Source: Zygnema cylindricum
Lineage: Eukaryota > Streptophyta > Zygnematophyceae > Zygnematales > Zygnemataceae
NCBI GenBank assembly: GCA_037447655.1
Contig: JBBHKE010002279.1
Location: 62,001-126,000, forward strand
Reading direction: 5' to 3'
DNA: 64,000 nucleotides
A program made the translations under genes and the position numbers. A model generated the notes under the pieces. It worked only from the letters and a program-made list of their open reading frames with translations. It was not told where the DNA came from and searched no databases. Below are positions 10,849-21,904 of the stretch, in pieces; the first letter of the stretch is position 1; every line of letters begins with the position of its first letter.

Positions 10849-11727
10849 ATGGCATACATGCTCCTCTCCCACCATCATGCCTCTTCTCTCACTCTCCTCT
10901 CCCTTTTTTCTCCTTCGCTCACACGTCATCACCGCCTCTCCTTCCTTTCATCACGTCACCTGCACTCTGGCCACTGCGCGTTTAGAGGGAATCCGTACAT
11001 CAGCTTAAGTTGGAGCCAGCTGGAAAATCCGAGTCATCACTTACCTCAGCAGGTGAAATTGGGAGGAGGAGAGGGGCAGAAAATTGACAAAAATGAGGAA
11101 TTCAAAGAAGAAGGCGACTTCGGCGAAACGGAGAAACGGAAATACGATTTTTTTAAGATTGTTACCAAAGTCCATTTTTTTTCCTTAGCCTTGATAACCA
11201 GTGTTGGAGTTCTTTCACCCCTATTATTGGTCAATCCATCGCCGGTTTTACAATTTTTCATGGTTAATGTCGTTAGATTACTTGTCAGTCTATTTGTCAA
11301 CGTCCAAATGGCAATTGCATCTGTTGTCATAATTTCCCCTATTCTATTTACTCTATCAACTCCTCTCTTCCTCATTCGATCAATATTGGCTATGGAAAGG
11401 GAAAGAAGAAACAAAATTCCCAGAGAAGGAGAAGTGATGAAAGCAAAGAAGTCCTTGACTTTGAGGACGAATGGAAAGATGATACGAAATATAGGGCATC
11501 ATAATATTTTACTTCTTTATAGGTCCCTATTTGTAGCTTTGGTTTTTTTAGTATATCTGGCACCTTTTCTATTTTCAAAATTATTCCAACTGGGATGCGA
11601 TGGCTATAAAATGAGAGCTCTTCATTCAATTCCTTACTTCTTTTCAGATTTTAAATCTATGTCAGAGTATTTTCTGGTATGTATGGGCTTCACTATTACT
11701 AAAGTGATTGAATTTTGTGTAAAGTAG
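10849..11727 (+). CDS. unidentified multi-pass membrane protein, 292 residues
   Basis: I chose the ATG at 10849 (CCCATGGCA context); the open frame extends back to 10765 but contains no earlier ATG, only a CTCCCT repeat. The first 45 residues are rich in Ser, His, Leu and Arg and nearly free of acid, as in an organelle targeting peptide. A charged stretch (about 70-105) precedes hydrophobic segments at about 110-130, 133-155, 158-177 and 225-247, with a last one near 274-290. A basic loop (182-215) lies between the fourth and fifth segments. I do not recognise the family. The lack of stops over 879 bases in an AT-rich region and the composition argue for a real gene. Further exons cannot be excluded. 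A plastid or mitochondrial membrane location is only inferred. Confidence 0.6.
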   Translation: MAYMLLSHHHASSLTLLSLFSPSLTRHHRLSFLSSRHLHSGHCAFRGNPYISLSWSQLENPSHHLPQQVKLGGGEGQKIDKNEEFKEEGDFGETEKRKYDFFKIVTKVHFFSLALITSVGVLSPLLLVNPSPVLQFFMVNVVRLLVSLFVNVQMAIASVVIISPILFTLSTPLFLIRSILAMERERRNKIPREGEVMKAKKSLTLRTNGKMIRNIGHHNILLLYRSLFVALVFLVYLAPFLFSKLFQLGCDGYKMRALHSIPYFFSDFKSMSEYFLVCMGFTITKVIEFCVK

Positions 11728-13486
11728 CAGCTGAAACATAATAACAAATGGATGTAGTCGTCAATTCTTTCCACCAGAAATATTGTTGTTTCACGATTTT
11801 GGTTGTTGTAGCATGCTTACACCAATGAGCTTTTATTAATATCTTCTGTAAGGCTTTGTTGCCTCTCTTGTGAGGTAATTTTCATCTTCTTTTGAGTTAT
11901 GCTTTAATCTCTCTTGTGAGGTTGCTTTTACCTTTCGTAAGAGGATTTTTCCCCTCTTTGGGGCTCTTTTATGTCGGCTATGTGTTATGCATTAATTTTC
12001 ATGTGAGTAAGTTTATTGTTTTTAACCTCGGATGTAATGAACTTTTCCCTTTCCTGTGGGTCTTCTAAATGATTAAACTTTCATGGCAACAAAGGGCTCT
12101 CAGATACCCTTTTCTGAAGGAAGTGAGAATCAGGATGTATGTTTGATGGATATTGGCAAACCTTCATCTCCTTCCTCTTCTCTTTCCTCCTCTTCTTGCT
12201 CCTCCTCTCCTTCCGCTCCCTCCTCGCCCTCTTCTCCCTTATTTGACTCCCTCTCTCATCCGACTCCATCCTCTCTTTGCTATCGATCCTACTTGTCCGT
12301 CTTTTCTGGAAAAGATGGGTCTTATAGTGAGGGATGCAAATGCATTTGCAGTATTCGTTGGAAACGCCGCAACTAACAGGAATTTTTGTCTGTGCGAAAA
12401 GAGGGGCAGAAAATTTGTCTAAACCTACACTGTTCGTTGCTAGAAAAGTAAAGAAGAAGAAAAAAGAAAACATAGAAAAAGAAAAAAGTATAAGTAAAAA
12501 ATAAGTAAATGAAAAAATGTGGAAATTAGAATCACTAATACTGATCTACAATTGGGGGAGAAACTTAGTGAACCTCAGGCTGATTTGCCATCTACTGATT
12601 CTGTGACAAACTTTTGCGTAAGCTTTTTCAAAAATAGCTTGGTCAATTTCAAAAATATGTAAATATATACTGCCAGGTTTTCCCATGTCATATATGCTTA
12701 TACAAAATTCTGAACTCTGGTTTGATGCATATCTCATTTTCCTCCCGTAAATGTTGAAACAAGGAAAGACTTTGGATAAGTATCTTTGGACCTATGTTAT
12801 GGAAGCAAATGGGAAGTGGACAATGTTTTTGCTTCTTTTTGTCTTTTCTGTTATTTGGAATTCTCATGCTTTGGAAATGTGTTGAATTGGTCAAATGAGT
12901 TGTTGCAAACTATTTTCCGGTCGTTGTCCCCTAGTAAGTTCTATTTGTTTAGTTCCTACTGTGTTTTTATATTATTAACAATCGATATCGCCTCAATGGT
13001 AAGATAGGTTTAGTGGAAGGAGGAGACGGAGGGAAGAAAGGAAGAGGAAAGCCGGAGGAGTCACAATATTGTGTTGCAAAGTTTATCTACTCTTTTCTGA
13101 TCTGATATTTTATGAATACATTATGTGTTGACTAGGATGTACAAGTTGGTGCATGACATTTAATGCACTTGTAGTGGAGGAAGTTGTGGAAATAAAAATG
13201 AAATGGCAAGAATCCTAAAACAGAGAATGAATTGGTTTCAACATCAATCAAATTCATTGATTTTGATATTCAGAGGTTAGAAATATACAAGATAGGTAAT
13301 TGGTACCTTGATCAAACTAGTGTGGCAACATATGCACTTCAATTGCGGTTTGTCTTGATACGACCACATTTTTTGTGGAGAACTGTCCATTTTAGACTGC
13401 AAGAGTGTGTATCGCGCGACAAGTTGTTTTGATAGTGAGTCGCTCATTGCTGTGCCATTTTAATATTAGGCGTTTGCATATACATC
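11728..13486. other. spacer downstream of the membrane-protein gene
   Basis: 11860-11960 contains three loose copies of a CTCTCTTGTGAGGT / CTTTCGTAAGAGG motif, perhaps in the 3' untranslated region. 12170-12260 is a pyrimidine-rich (TCC/CTT) run that makes a spurious Ser-rich ORF. No other coding signal is seen up to 13486. Confidence 0.4.
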
Positions 13487-13558
13487 GGTCGGGTGGCTCA
13501 GTTGGTAGAGTTAGTATACAGCTAACACAAGGTCTCTGATTTGATCACGGCTTGGCCA
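13487..13558 (+). ncRNA. tRNA-like relic or SINE head
   Basis: There is a box A-like TGGCTCAGTTGG, a possible anticodon arm (GTTAG-TATACAG-CTAAC, five paired bases and a seven-base loop), and a box B-like stretch in GGTCTCTGATTTGATCAC, in the right order and spacing. The 5' GTCGGGT does not pair with the 3' GCTTGGCCA, and position 33 is A rather than T, so this is not a working tRNA. It could be the tRNA-derived head of a SINE; no tail or target duplication was identified. Confidence 0.45.
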
Positions 13559-13560
13559 CT

Positions 13561-15059
13561 TTTCCCAAGTTGAAACTTTGGCACCAACGCGATATGTTGA
13601 ATATCGTCGATTCACTAATTAACACTGATGAATCAAATAATACAACAAAAAAACTTGAATAATCTTACAGATGATAAAGCATTAACATAAGCCGAAGCAT
13701 AAACATATGTACGACACAGAGAGAGAGCACTCCACCAAAATACAATATATTTCACGGGGATTTTTTCTCCCCATTAAAATGCTCTTCAATTATAAGTCCT
13801 TCTCTTTTCACACTTTGTATCGCCAAGACTTCAACAAAATACTCAAGGTCCAGATAAATATCACAAAAGTACAATGCAAACAAACAATGCGCACCAATCA
13901 AACGCCTCCAACAAACTACCGATCTTACAAGGAATAGTGTGTACAATGAAACCAAGTACAACAGCATGTACAAACAAAATAGCATAAGTACACTACAAAC
14001 GTTAACCAGAACTTCAAACTCCACAGCGAACCAACACAATGAAGAAAACAAAAATACAGTAGCACAAAAAACATGAATGTGCCTCCGCACACGCATAATC
14101 GTGCCGAGCATAACTTGTCCTCAAAAAGTTAAGAAGCCACTTGAACTCCCAAACAAAATCGAACAATATCGATCGTATGAAAAGTATGCCACGATGCAAA
14201 ACACAACTTTCCACACAAAAATGAAAGCGAATCGTGCTCCGCAAACCAAAACACCATCAAAACCCGTGGACGCTCGATTCTCCAAAATCTAACATAACAA
14301 CTGAATGAACTAATAAGTACCTAAATACAAAAAACCCATCAAACGCGCTGTGCGAAACGCGTGTTGCCAAAGTACAATAAATTGTTACGAAAGAGTATTG
14401 TACCACAAAAATCATTGTATGTCAATACAAAGAAATAAAACTTTAATGGACAAAGTGGGATGGAAAAAAACATCAAGGTACAAAGGGGATAAAAAAATAA
14501 AAGAAAACACTTAAAGACTACATAAGCCAAAAGAGACGAAGGCAAAGAAAAAAAATGAAGAAGTTAAATTTAAGTAAAATAAAATTACCATAAACAAACA
14601 AACCTACTAATGATAAATACACACAAAAGCAAAACCCCCAATACATGACGCGCACAACCCTAACAAACTAGAGTTTACAACCTTGAAGATCGTGGATATG
14701 GAACGGATCCCTTGGAAGTAGATTTGGGAGGCCTCGCCAATCATCAGCCACCGTGCTTCGTCGTAGAAGGGTCGCGACTTACGTTTTAGGGCAGCTGATA
14801 CACATTGACGGTAAAAATCAACGAGAAGTCTCAGGGGAAGATTCCTCTGGACTCAAATGTTTTCTTAGCAAAGTTACGGAGAAAAACATTAAAAGAATTG
14901 TCCAAAGAGCCGAAAGGTTTAGCGGCAAATGGGACAATCTGATCCGTCGCGTCTCGGTGAGCGTAATCTCTTTCCTTAAAAGTTGTTGCGTCCCAACACG
15001 TAGCTCATATGCAATGTCGCACAAGCAAAAACGTGGGCTCGATTTCGATCGATGAGGAC
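13561..15059. other. stretch without a recognisable gene
   Basis: A-rich, with many short ORFs of repetitive composition (Phe/Leu/Val on minus, Asn/Lys/Thr on plus). I see no motif, splice pair or repeat boundary I can support. Confidence 0.35.
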
Positions 15060-16305
15060 CACATACCCAAGGTCATTTAGTCTCGTGGTGGAAAACCAAG
15101 TCTACCCAACAACTTCAAATAGCAATAGATTGGGAGCGAGGGGGAAGTACATGAGAAAATTCTCGTTTCACAATGTAGCGTGCTTCGACACCAATGGCAA
15201 CAATTGCATTGCGAACCAAATCATTCGCAACAGTATGTTCTCCCCCTCGTGAGCAAGGAAGCCCGTTCGAGTCAATAGGCCAGTTGGAGTCACAGCGGTA
15301 GCGCACAAGAAGCGGAGGGTGAGGCAAACCCAAACAAAAGGGTACATCAAATGTGAATATGTCAGGCGTTAAATGAAGTGTGGAAAAAAATGGGGTGCCT
15401 TGATACCAAACAACGGTTTTCTTGCCTTCTTCTTTCGAAAATTTCTCAGTCTAGATTTAGAAAGCGTATACATTTCCTGATTTTGTGTTGCCTTGTCCTT
15501 TGTTTTTCCAAGGATCATTGTTATCCCATATTTCTCGAAAGTTTCGTGTCACAAAGTCCTTTTTCAAAGCAAGATAATCTCGGACCAAATGGTTCTTGCT
15601 ATAACAGCAAAAATTGGCCCATGGAGACTTAATTGGCCCATGAAGAGTTGTCTATCGCGCTGTAATATAGTGATTCCTATTTTGAAACTGTGTGTTGAAC
15701 ACGTGTCTTGACTTTCTTCCTTTCGTAGCTTGGTTGTTAGACTCTTCATCCAGCACTAATTGGATTGCAATAGTAAGGTTCCATACAGACTGATCTAATT
15801 CTTCGAATGTTTTGGAGGCGCCTTTATACTCTCAAGGAAATCTTATCATAAGCAACATATCCTGTTGCGCATCTAGAATATTACCTCCGGAACGTTCTTT
15901 CTTTAAAAACAACTTCCCTAGACCAAAACATTACTCAAAAACACGACCACCTTTGTACTTATATTCAAAATATTTGTAGTTGTTATCATCTGACGCTGGA
16001 TATTAGTTTGCAACTAAATGTTCTCCAACGACTTCCACATTTCTAATGTCTTTTAAGTGGAATATGTGCCGTTAGAATGCCTGCATGAAGGCACTCACAT
16101 ATTGAGTGTTATTCTTCTTCTAGGTTGAGTCCATTTCAGCAAGTGTACCATCCACTACATTCATGAGCTCCCTTTCAGTGAAGTAAAGTTCCATTATACC
16201 TACCCAATATAGGTAGTTTTCTCCATCAAACTTATGTATTATGGGATGTTGGTCCATAACTTGATGTTCTCACGGAACACTACCAGATGTTGTAGAATCT
16301 CCCAT
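15060..16305 (-). pseudogene. copia gag relic (minus strand)
   Basis: From an ATG at about 16305 the minus strand encodes a copia-type gag start: the block FDGENYLYW followed by a conserved -ME-YF--REL---VDGT segment (about 16115-16240). In-frame stops lie within the first 120 codons. A decayed zinc knuckle is near 15570-15610 (C-Y-S-K-N-H-L-V-R-D-Y, last Cys changed to Tyr). From about 15500 to 15060 the frame is unclear, and the extent there is a guess. No LTR was found. Confidence 0.5.
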
Positions 16306-16508
16306 TTTTAACTCATCAAAGGAACACCAAGAGTACCACACAAATAGTCAACTTTGACTCTCTAACCCTTTGTCACTTACATCCATTTCTGATTGCAACC
16401 AAAGCTCACTTAGAGCATATACTTAACTCAACACTCGGTCAAAATTTTATGCACAAACTCTAAGCAAACACTTCACAACATGAACATAAAGATAGCCGTA
16501 AAGTCACA

Positions 16509-16630
16509 TTCCTTACTTGTAAATTTGAACAAGTTATCGAAGAATTGGCCAAGTCCTAATTTATACATATTCCTTACTTGTAAATTTGTACAAGTTATCT
16601 AAGAATTGGCCAAGTCCTAATTTATACAAA
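16509..16630. repeat. two tandem copies of a 61-bp unit
   Basis: Both copies start TTCCTTACTTGTAAATTTG and end TCCTAATTTATACA; they differ at three or four bases. They sit upstream of the minus-strand gag relic. Confidence 0.9.
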
Positions 16631-16819
16631 TAGAATAGTATCTTTCTGTTCGGTTTACTTATCCGCTACATTTAATCCTAGATACTCTACCGCGCTATGG
16701 ACAACCCTAGTTTGTCCCCAAATGTTTTAACCTAAACTATACACACTAACTACTAATTCAATGCAGATACGAGAAACGTACCCTGGTGGAAACAATCCAC
16801 CAACCTTCTGAATGTTTCA

Positions 16820-17754
16820 GGGCGTGTTCCCATGTGTTCAAGTAAGGGTTTTTTTCCGTCGTTTTTACAGAAAACGGGACTTCCAACGAGAAAATATTAC
16901 GCCGTACGAAAAATGGGCAAAAACACAAGTACATTTTGCTTTATCTTGGAACTTGGAAGGTAAAACAATTTGGCGTTATTATCATCGCGGCCCACTTCCA
17001 GCTCATCTTCACACTTGCGCTGGAATCAAATTGCGACCTGATTTTTATCAAAATACTACCCTATTGACGAATAGAAAACCGGGATTGCACAAGTCAAACG
17101 TTTTCAAAAAATTTGAACGACGGAGAGTACACTCTATTCTTTCCCCTGCTCGTCACGTGCATGTACGTACGAAAATGACGAGCATGTACGGAAAAAAATC
17201 GTTGGGGTCTTGGACCTCCACTTTCATTCATGGATTCTTTGCAAAATTTTACGTCGTCCTCGTCTCTCCCCCTCTTTCTCACTCGACCACTCCCCTTTCT
17301 CTCTTATTTACACAAGATGCAGCAATAATGGTATCAAATGAAAGATATATTTTTTTCTTTTTTTTGAAATTTTTTGGTCTAAGTTTGATGGCATATCGAA
17401 TGATAAAAGATAAGAAAACGAAATCATGAAGCCATGGCGAAAAACCTACGTACTGATGATGTCACATGGTAGCATGACTTCGCTATGTCACAAAACCCTA
17501 AACATCTACAACGTCACAAAAACCGCGACGTCTATAACCGTCGCCGTTTTTACGAAGTTTCGTAGTTTTGTAGTCGTCTACATTTCGTTTCCTAGACTAT
17601 CGCACATTTTGTAGACGTCTACAACTGTCACATATTTGAAGTAACGTAAGCGCAAGTAATGATTGACATAGGCACACTTTGGAAAGTACACCGTAAAATC
17701 TGCGCTAAAATCCAAAGTAACGTTTCAAAGTTTCGGTTACATGGGAACACGCCC
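16820..17754. mobile_element. PIF/Harbinger-like non-autonomous TIR element, 935 bp
   Basis: The TIR is GGGCGTGTTCCCATGTG at the left and its near-perfect inverse (CATGGGAACACGCCC) at the right. Both ends are flanked by TCA (16817-16819 and 17755-17757), a 3-bp target duplication as in PIF/Harbinger elements. Related copies are at 41360-42308 and 49697-50669, and more distant ones at 40137-41092 and about 26526-27456. The inside carries repeated CGTCTACAACCGTC-type motifs and short ORFs but no transposase. Confidence 0.8.
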
Positions 17755-17883
17755 TCAGTGATCAATGTACGCTTCTTACTTAGCAAGTGGTCCCGTTTAT
17801 AGTCAATAAAAAAATCGTCTGCCGACGTTTGTACAGATCGTTCCAAATATTCCGCGTAGCTTGTAGGTGGTAGAATGAAGATC

Positions 17884-17960
17884 TGACGTGTGTGATTTCA
17901 CCGTGACGTGTGTGATTTGACGTGTGTGATTTCACCGTGACGTGTGTGATTTCACCTTGA
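17884..17960. repeat. four direct repeats of TGACGTGTGTGATTT
   Basis: Copies start at 17884, 17904, 17918 and 17938 (spacing 20, 14, 20), three of them followed by CACC. Each holds TGACGTG, an ACGT-core site of the kind bound by plant bZIP factors. Whether it is regulatory is unknown; the next accepted gene is far away. Confidence 0.8.
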
Positions 17961-17962
17961 CT

Positions 17963-18932
17963 GGACCTTTACAAATTTCTTCAATCTCGGACTGACGCGT
18001 GTATTTCTATCAAAGTTGAGCAAATGTTACTGTCATCACAATAAATATAATTTATACTGTTGTCCATAGCCATTTTTAGCCATGAATTTCCCTTTGGAAG
18101 CACCACAGACTACCCCAAAACAGCCTACTTTGATTCCACTCAGAATTCTACAGATTTACCACACCAAGCTGAAACTACACTAACAGATAGTTCCTAGGAC
18201 ACTAAGTATTCCCACAAATTTTCATATAAATATACGAACCAAAATTCCCACATCACCCAGTCAAAGTTGCAGAAAAACAGCCTGCCAGAACTTTGATGAA
18301 TCTGAACTTCACAATGAAGCCCCAAGAAAATCAGAGACACACTAGGTCTGCAAATTTTCCACAATATTTCCAATACAAGGAGGAACACACATGCAAAATT
18401 TCAGATAATTCTGCCAATACTTATGAGAGCAATCCTCAGTTGAAAATTACCAAAAAGGAGCAAAAACAGTTTTTGTCCAAAAAGTTCCTAAGTCTAGAAA
18501 TGACTAAGTCCTACAAATATACACTACAACTTACTACTAACTGTACGGAGGCATACCAGCCGTACGTAATCAATCAACTACCTCTATTAATGTGAGTGTA
18601 CCTGAGATCTACACTAATAATTAATACACAGGACAAAACATTGTTAAATATTTACACGTCTTACGAATTCCGTCAAACGAATCAGAACCGTCCAAAATAA
18701 ATATCATGTGATGGACGCGATTTCGCGTCCCTCACCAAACTGACGGCGCTGCCGTCCGTAGCTCCGGTGGCGTCCAATTCATCACATGTTGACTGCCACA
18801 TTATGTTTCGTACGGCCGACGTACAATTTAAATCATTTGGAATATTAATCATCGGATCGCTTCGCGCTCCGCTGTCCATTTCTCCAACACATTCAACACT
18901 TTCGTCTATGTTTCTTCGCGTCACTTGAAGTC
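17963..18932. other. stretch without a recognisable gene
   Basis: Short ORFs only (18293-18595 plus, 18682-18924 minus), without motifs. 18690-18920 is somewhat richer in CG than its surroundings. Confidence 0.35.
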
Positions 18933-19113
18933 CAATTCCGTACGTTCAATACTCTTAGTACTTAGTACGCAAGCTGCTATGACTGCGATGTGACCAGCGC
19001 AGCATGGCAGCACAATATCTTTTCCATACATGTTGCTATATCTGCCGTGTGACCAGCGCAGCATGGCAGTATAGCAATGTGATATAGTGAGGACTAAAGG
19101 TTTCCAAAAACCA
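18933..19113. repeat. direct repeat, copy 1 of 2
   Basis: From CAATTCCGTACGTTCAATAC to GGACTAAAGGTTTCCAAAAA. The second copy is at 19507-19684, about 572 bases downstream. Inside, GATGTGACCAGCGCAGCATGGCA occurs twice in slightly different form, partly palindromic with GCTGCTATG. Confidence 0.85.
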
Positions 19114-19506
19114 GCAATCCCTCAAACCTTTAGACTCTCTCAGCCACTAAGTCCACATTCCTCCCTTCTCCCCTTTTGTTCAAGCGGTACTAGCACTTCC
19201 GCTAACGTTACCACTGCTTCAACTAATTTCGTACATCCCAAGCAATTAGTACCATTACTCCCCCAATTCGCAGATCAATTCGAACCTCCACAGTAAATCA
19301 AGATAGCATTATAATCTTATACTGTACCCACGAAACATTTTGTACGCACGAAACGACACGCCCTCACGAAATTGACTTTTCAAAACAACACTCCCCGGAA
19401 AATTTAGCTTCGTGCATCCGGAATGAAATATGCCGCGTGTTAAAAATAACTGTACCTTTCCGTACCTGTAAATTTCCTCCCTTTTTCCCTTTCGTTCAAA
19501 CGTCAC

Positions 19507-19684
19507 CAATTCTGTACGTTCAATACTCTTAGTATCTAGTACGCAAGCTGCTATGACTGCGATGTGACCAGCGCAGCATGGCATCGCAATATCTTTTCCA
19601 TACATGCTGCTATGTCGATGTGACCAGCGTAGCATGGCAGCATGGCAATGTGATATAGAGAGGACTAAAGGTTTCCAAAAACCA
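19507..19684. repeat. direct repeat, copy 2 of 2
   Basis: Same unit as 18933-19113 with scattered substitutions and small indels. The sequence between copies (19114-19506) is not duplicated. This could be the pair of ends of a small LTR-like (TRIM) element, but TG..CA ends and a target duplication are not seen. Confidence 0.85.
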
Positions 19685-19799
19685 ACATATACTACATGAA
19701 ACACTTAGAAAGTAATATAAGCCCGAAATCTCTCCCTCTCACGGAGGCTTTATTGAGTGACCAAAGTTTACAAAACAATAAGTAGAAGGTAGCGTGATT

Positions 19800-21020
19800 A
19801 AGAAAATATGGAATTCAACAAATGCCAATTGCTCGGATATGGTGGAACTTGGTTTGGGGCATAAGGCCGCTGAAGTGCAAGTGAGGAGAGAAGAGCCTCA
19901 GAAATAGGAAATAGGTTTAGGAACGACGTGGTCCAAAATTGGGACATCGTCCACAATAAAACGAGGTGTGATGGTAGGTGCCACCGAAGTCTAACTACCC
20001 CATTTAGTTTTCGGAGCAACTCTATCCACAACAAAAGCCTAAGTAGGCATTAGAAATTGGGAGGCTAGTTTGTTGGCGAGCATATGAGCCCCGTCTGGCC
20101 GATCAAAAATCCCATGCCCAACCACGTGGTGGAGCACACTAAAACGTTTATCGTCGAAGTTGTTAAGAGAAGACAATAATGGAGTTGTTGGTGGTATTGT
20201 TCGGGCGATATAGACAATACCCTCAACAAAACAACGAGTGAGGATTACAAATGCTACTTGGGAGTTGTATAGCTTTTGAAGGTCATCACAGTGCGAGAGG
20301 TGCGAGATGTCCTACAATGTAGCATCACTAACAACGTAGTTCACAAAGGATGTGGCGCCGATTGGGAAACCTAAAGCTTCAATCAAAAACCCATAGGGAT
20401 GGGGGAATGTAAACCTTGTGGTCACCAAGCCCCACAATAGATGGGTTAACTGATAAACTGATCTTACAGGGTTGCGCCGCAAAATGGGTAAAATGAGAAG
20501 ATCCACAATATGCGTATCATCCGCAATCGAATGGAATGAACTACTAAGGAAAGTCGTAGAAAAGTCTCGAAAAGGTTGAAGGTGGGCCAATGGAAAAAGA
20601 GGTGCCCTAAAGGATCACCCTTGCGAGTTCCAATCGCAAACTCTAAGGTGGAGCAACACCAAAGAGATCGCCAAGAGGAAAGATAAGGGAGTTGGGACGA
20701 AAATAAAATGCACCAACAAAAGGGTTAATTTGATTGATGGACAATGGAGCACGTCTCAATTCGCGAAAGATAGCATTACAATTGACAGTGTTGAAAGCAT
20801 TAGCAACATCCACCTAAAGGACCACCCAATTTGGATGGAGATCCAAAAGAGCCCAAAAACCATGAACGCATCCTCGCCATCTCTTTTGGTAGCAATACCA
20901 AACTTATGTGGTGACAAATGGTCATGGAATGCCCCTTAAAGTTGAATGCCCGTAGAGCGAGCGACTAAGCCGTATAAAACTTCGCCAATACTAGGGGTAC
21001 GACACCCTATATAAAAAAAA
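19800..21020 (-). pseudogene. LINE reverse transcriptase relic
   Basis: Minus-strand reading gives the LINE RT order in broken frames: a GEVLYGLVAR block (about 20970-21000), HLSPHKFGIATK near 20890-20925, the first catalytic Asp in VLQVDVANAFN near 20795-20830, the second block SIADDTHIV near 20505-20535 with both Asp kept, then a thumb-like region (GFPIGATSFV near 20345, ARTIPP near 20195). Stops and frame changes at about 20600-20650, 20312 and 20000 make it dead. LINE RTs copy RNA at nicked chromosomal DNA. Confidence 0.75.
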
Positions 21021-21284
21021 CTTGCAGGATAAATTAAAAAGCACGATGGTAAACCATCTGAGTCTGGGGGTACAAAAGGGGTGGCATGACCAACACTGAA
21101 AAACAACAATAAAAAACAAAAAGAGCGACAAGAACACACCCTAAAAAAGGAAGCAACAACAAGGAAAATAAAAGCACCCTAACTCAAAATGAAAAGCACG
21201 GCAACTCACAAAAACAAAAATACAAACCCCAACCCCAACCCTAACTCAATTAAATATCTACGAAAAACAACCCCGTAAGTCCCC

Positions 21285-21749
21285 CTAGCCCGGGGGAGCA
21301 CGTTGAGGGAGTTCCGGAGCACGGCGACGATCCATAACCGCAAAAGTCGATCGGAGGAGAATAGAAGCCTGCACTCGTTGTTGAGCCACAGATAAGCGTT
21401 GACGATAAAAAGAAGTAAGGACCGAAAGAGGAGGGCTCCCAGGTCCTCGACGCTCGAAAGCACGTCGAGCACAAGTACGGAGAAACTCGTCCAGTGCAAC
21501 ACCCAAACAACCAAAGATCTCGACCGCCATCGGGATAAAGTCATCCATAGGGTCCCGGTGGGCATAATCATGCTCCTTCGCCTTAGCAACATCACGAGCT
21601 GCCACCCCAAGATGTCGAGCCGCATGACCAACAACTGTAGCTGAAGTAGGGTTCGCCAGAACAATATCACCGAAAATGCGACGGGCACCATCAAGCAAAA
21701 CAACATCGATCCGACGCGAGGAAATAATATGAGAAACCTCTCGACGCAC
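21285..21749 (-). pseudogene. LINE-type ORF C-terminal domain, 154 codons
   Basis: An open frame with a pattern I associate with the region C-terminal to RT in a class of plant and algal LINEs: ARRIFGDIVLANPTSA, a block with DPMDDFIPMAVEIFGCLG, LDEFLRTCARRAF, SFYRQRLSVAQQRVQASIL. It lies upstream of the RT relic on the same strand, the opposite of the usual order, so it is either the tail of a second truncated LINE or a rearrangement. The reading frame may extend past the ATG at 21749 to about 21830. The rival 191-codon frame (21206-21781) has no motif. Confidence 0.6.
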
Positions 21750-21904
21750 AGAAAAGCCCCCTTCTGAAGCAATAGTGGCAACGGTGTCTCGAATAGTGTC
21801 GTGCGCCTAGATCAAATCTCCCCCATGGACTAGTATTCAATGGTGGAGACAAATGGGGCTCAGAGAGTGAATGGGCACTGTGAGTTGGGATAGGAGATGA
21901 TTTG

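Noticed and set aside
12083-12422. Ser-rich and Leu/Pro-rich ORFs
   Set aside because: They come from a pyrimidine-rich low-complexity run, with no conserved motif.
13487-13558. Functional tRNA gene
   Set aside because: Acceptor stem does not pair and U33 is missing.
13752-14244. Minus-strand Val/Phe/Cys-rich ORFs
   Set aside because: Low-complexity reading of A/C-rich DNA; no domain or splice evidence.
21231-21249. Telomere-like CCCCAACCCCAACCCTAAC
   Set aside because: Only about three imperfect units, within the LINE relic; too short to call an interstitial telomere repeat.
21206-21781. Minus-strand 191-codon ORF
   Set aside because: Overlaps the 154-codon frame that carries the LINE-type motifs; its own composition (Leu/Arg/Val/Trp) has no domain pattern.
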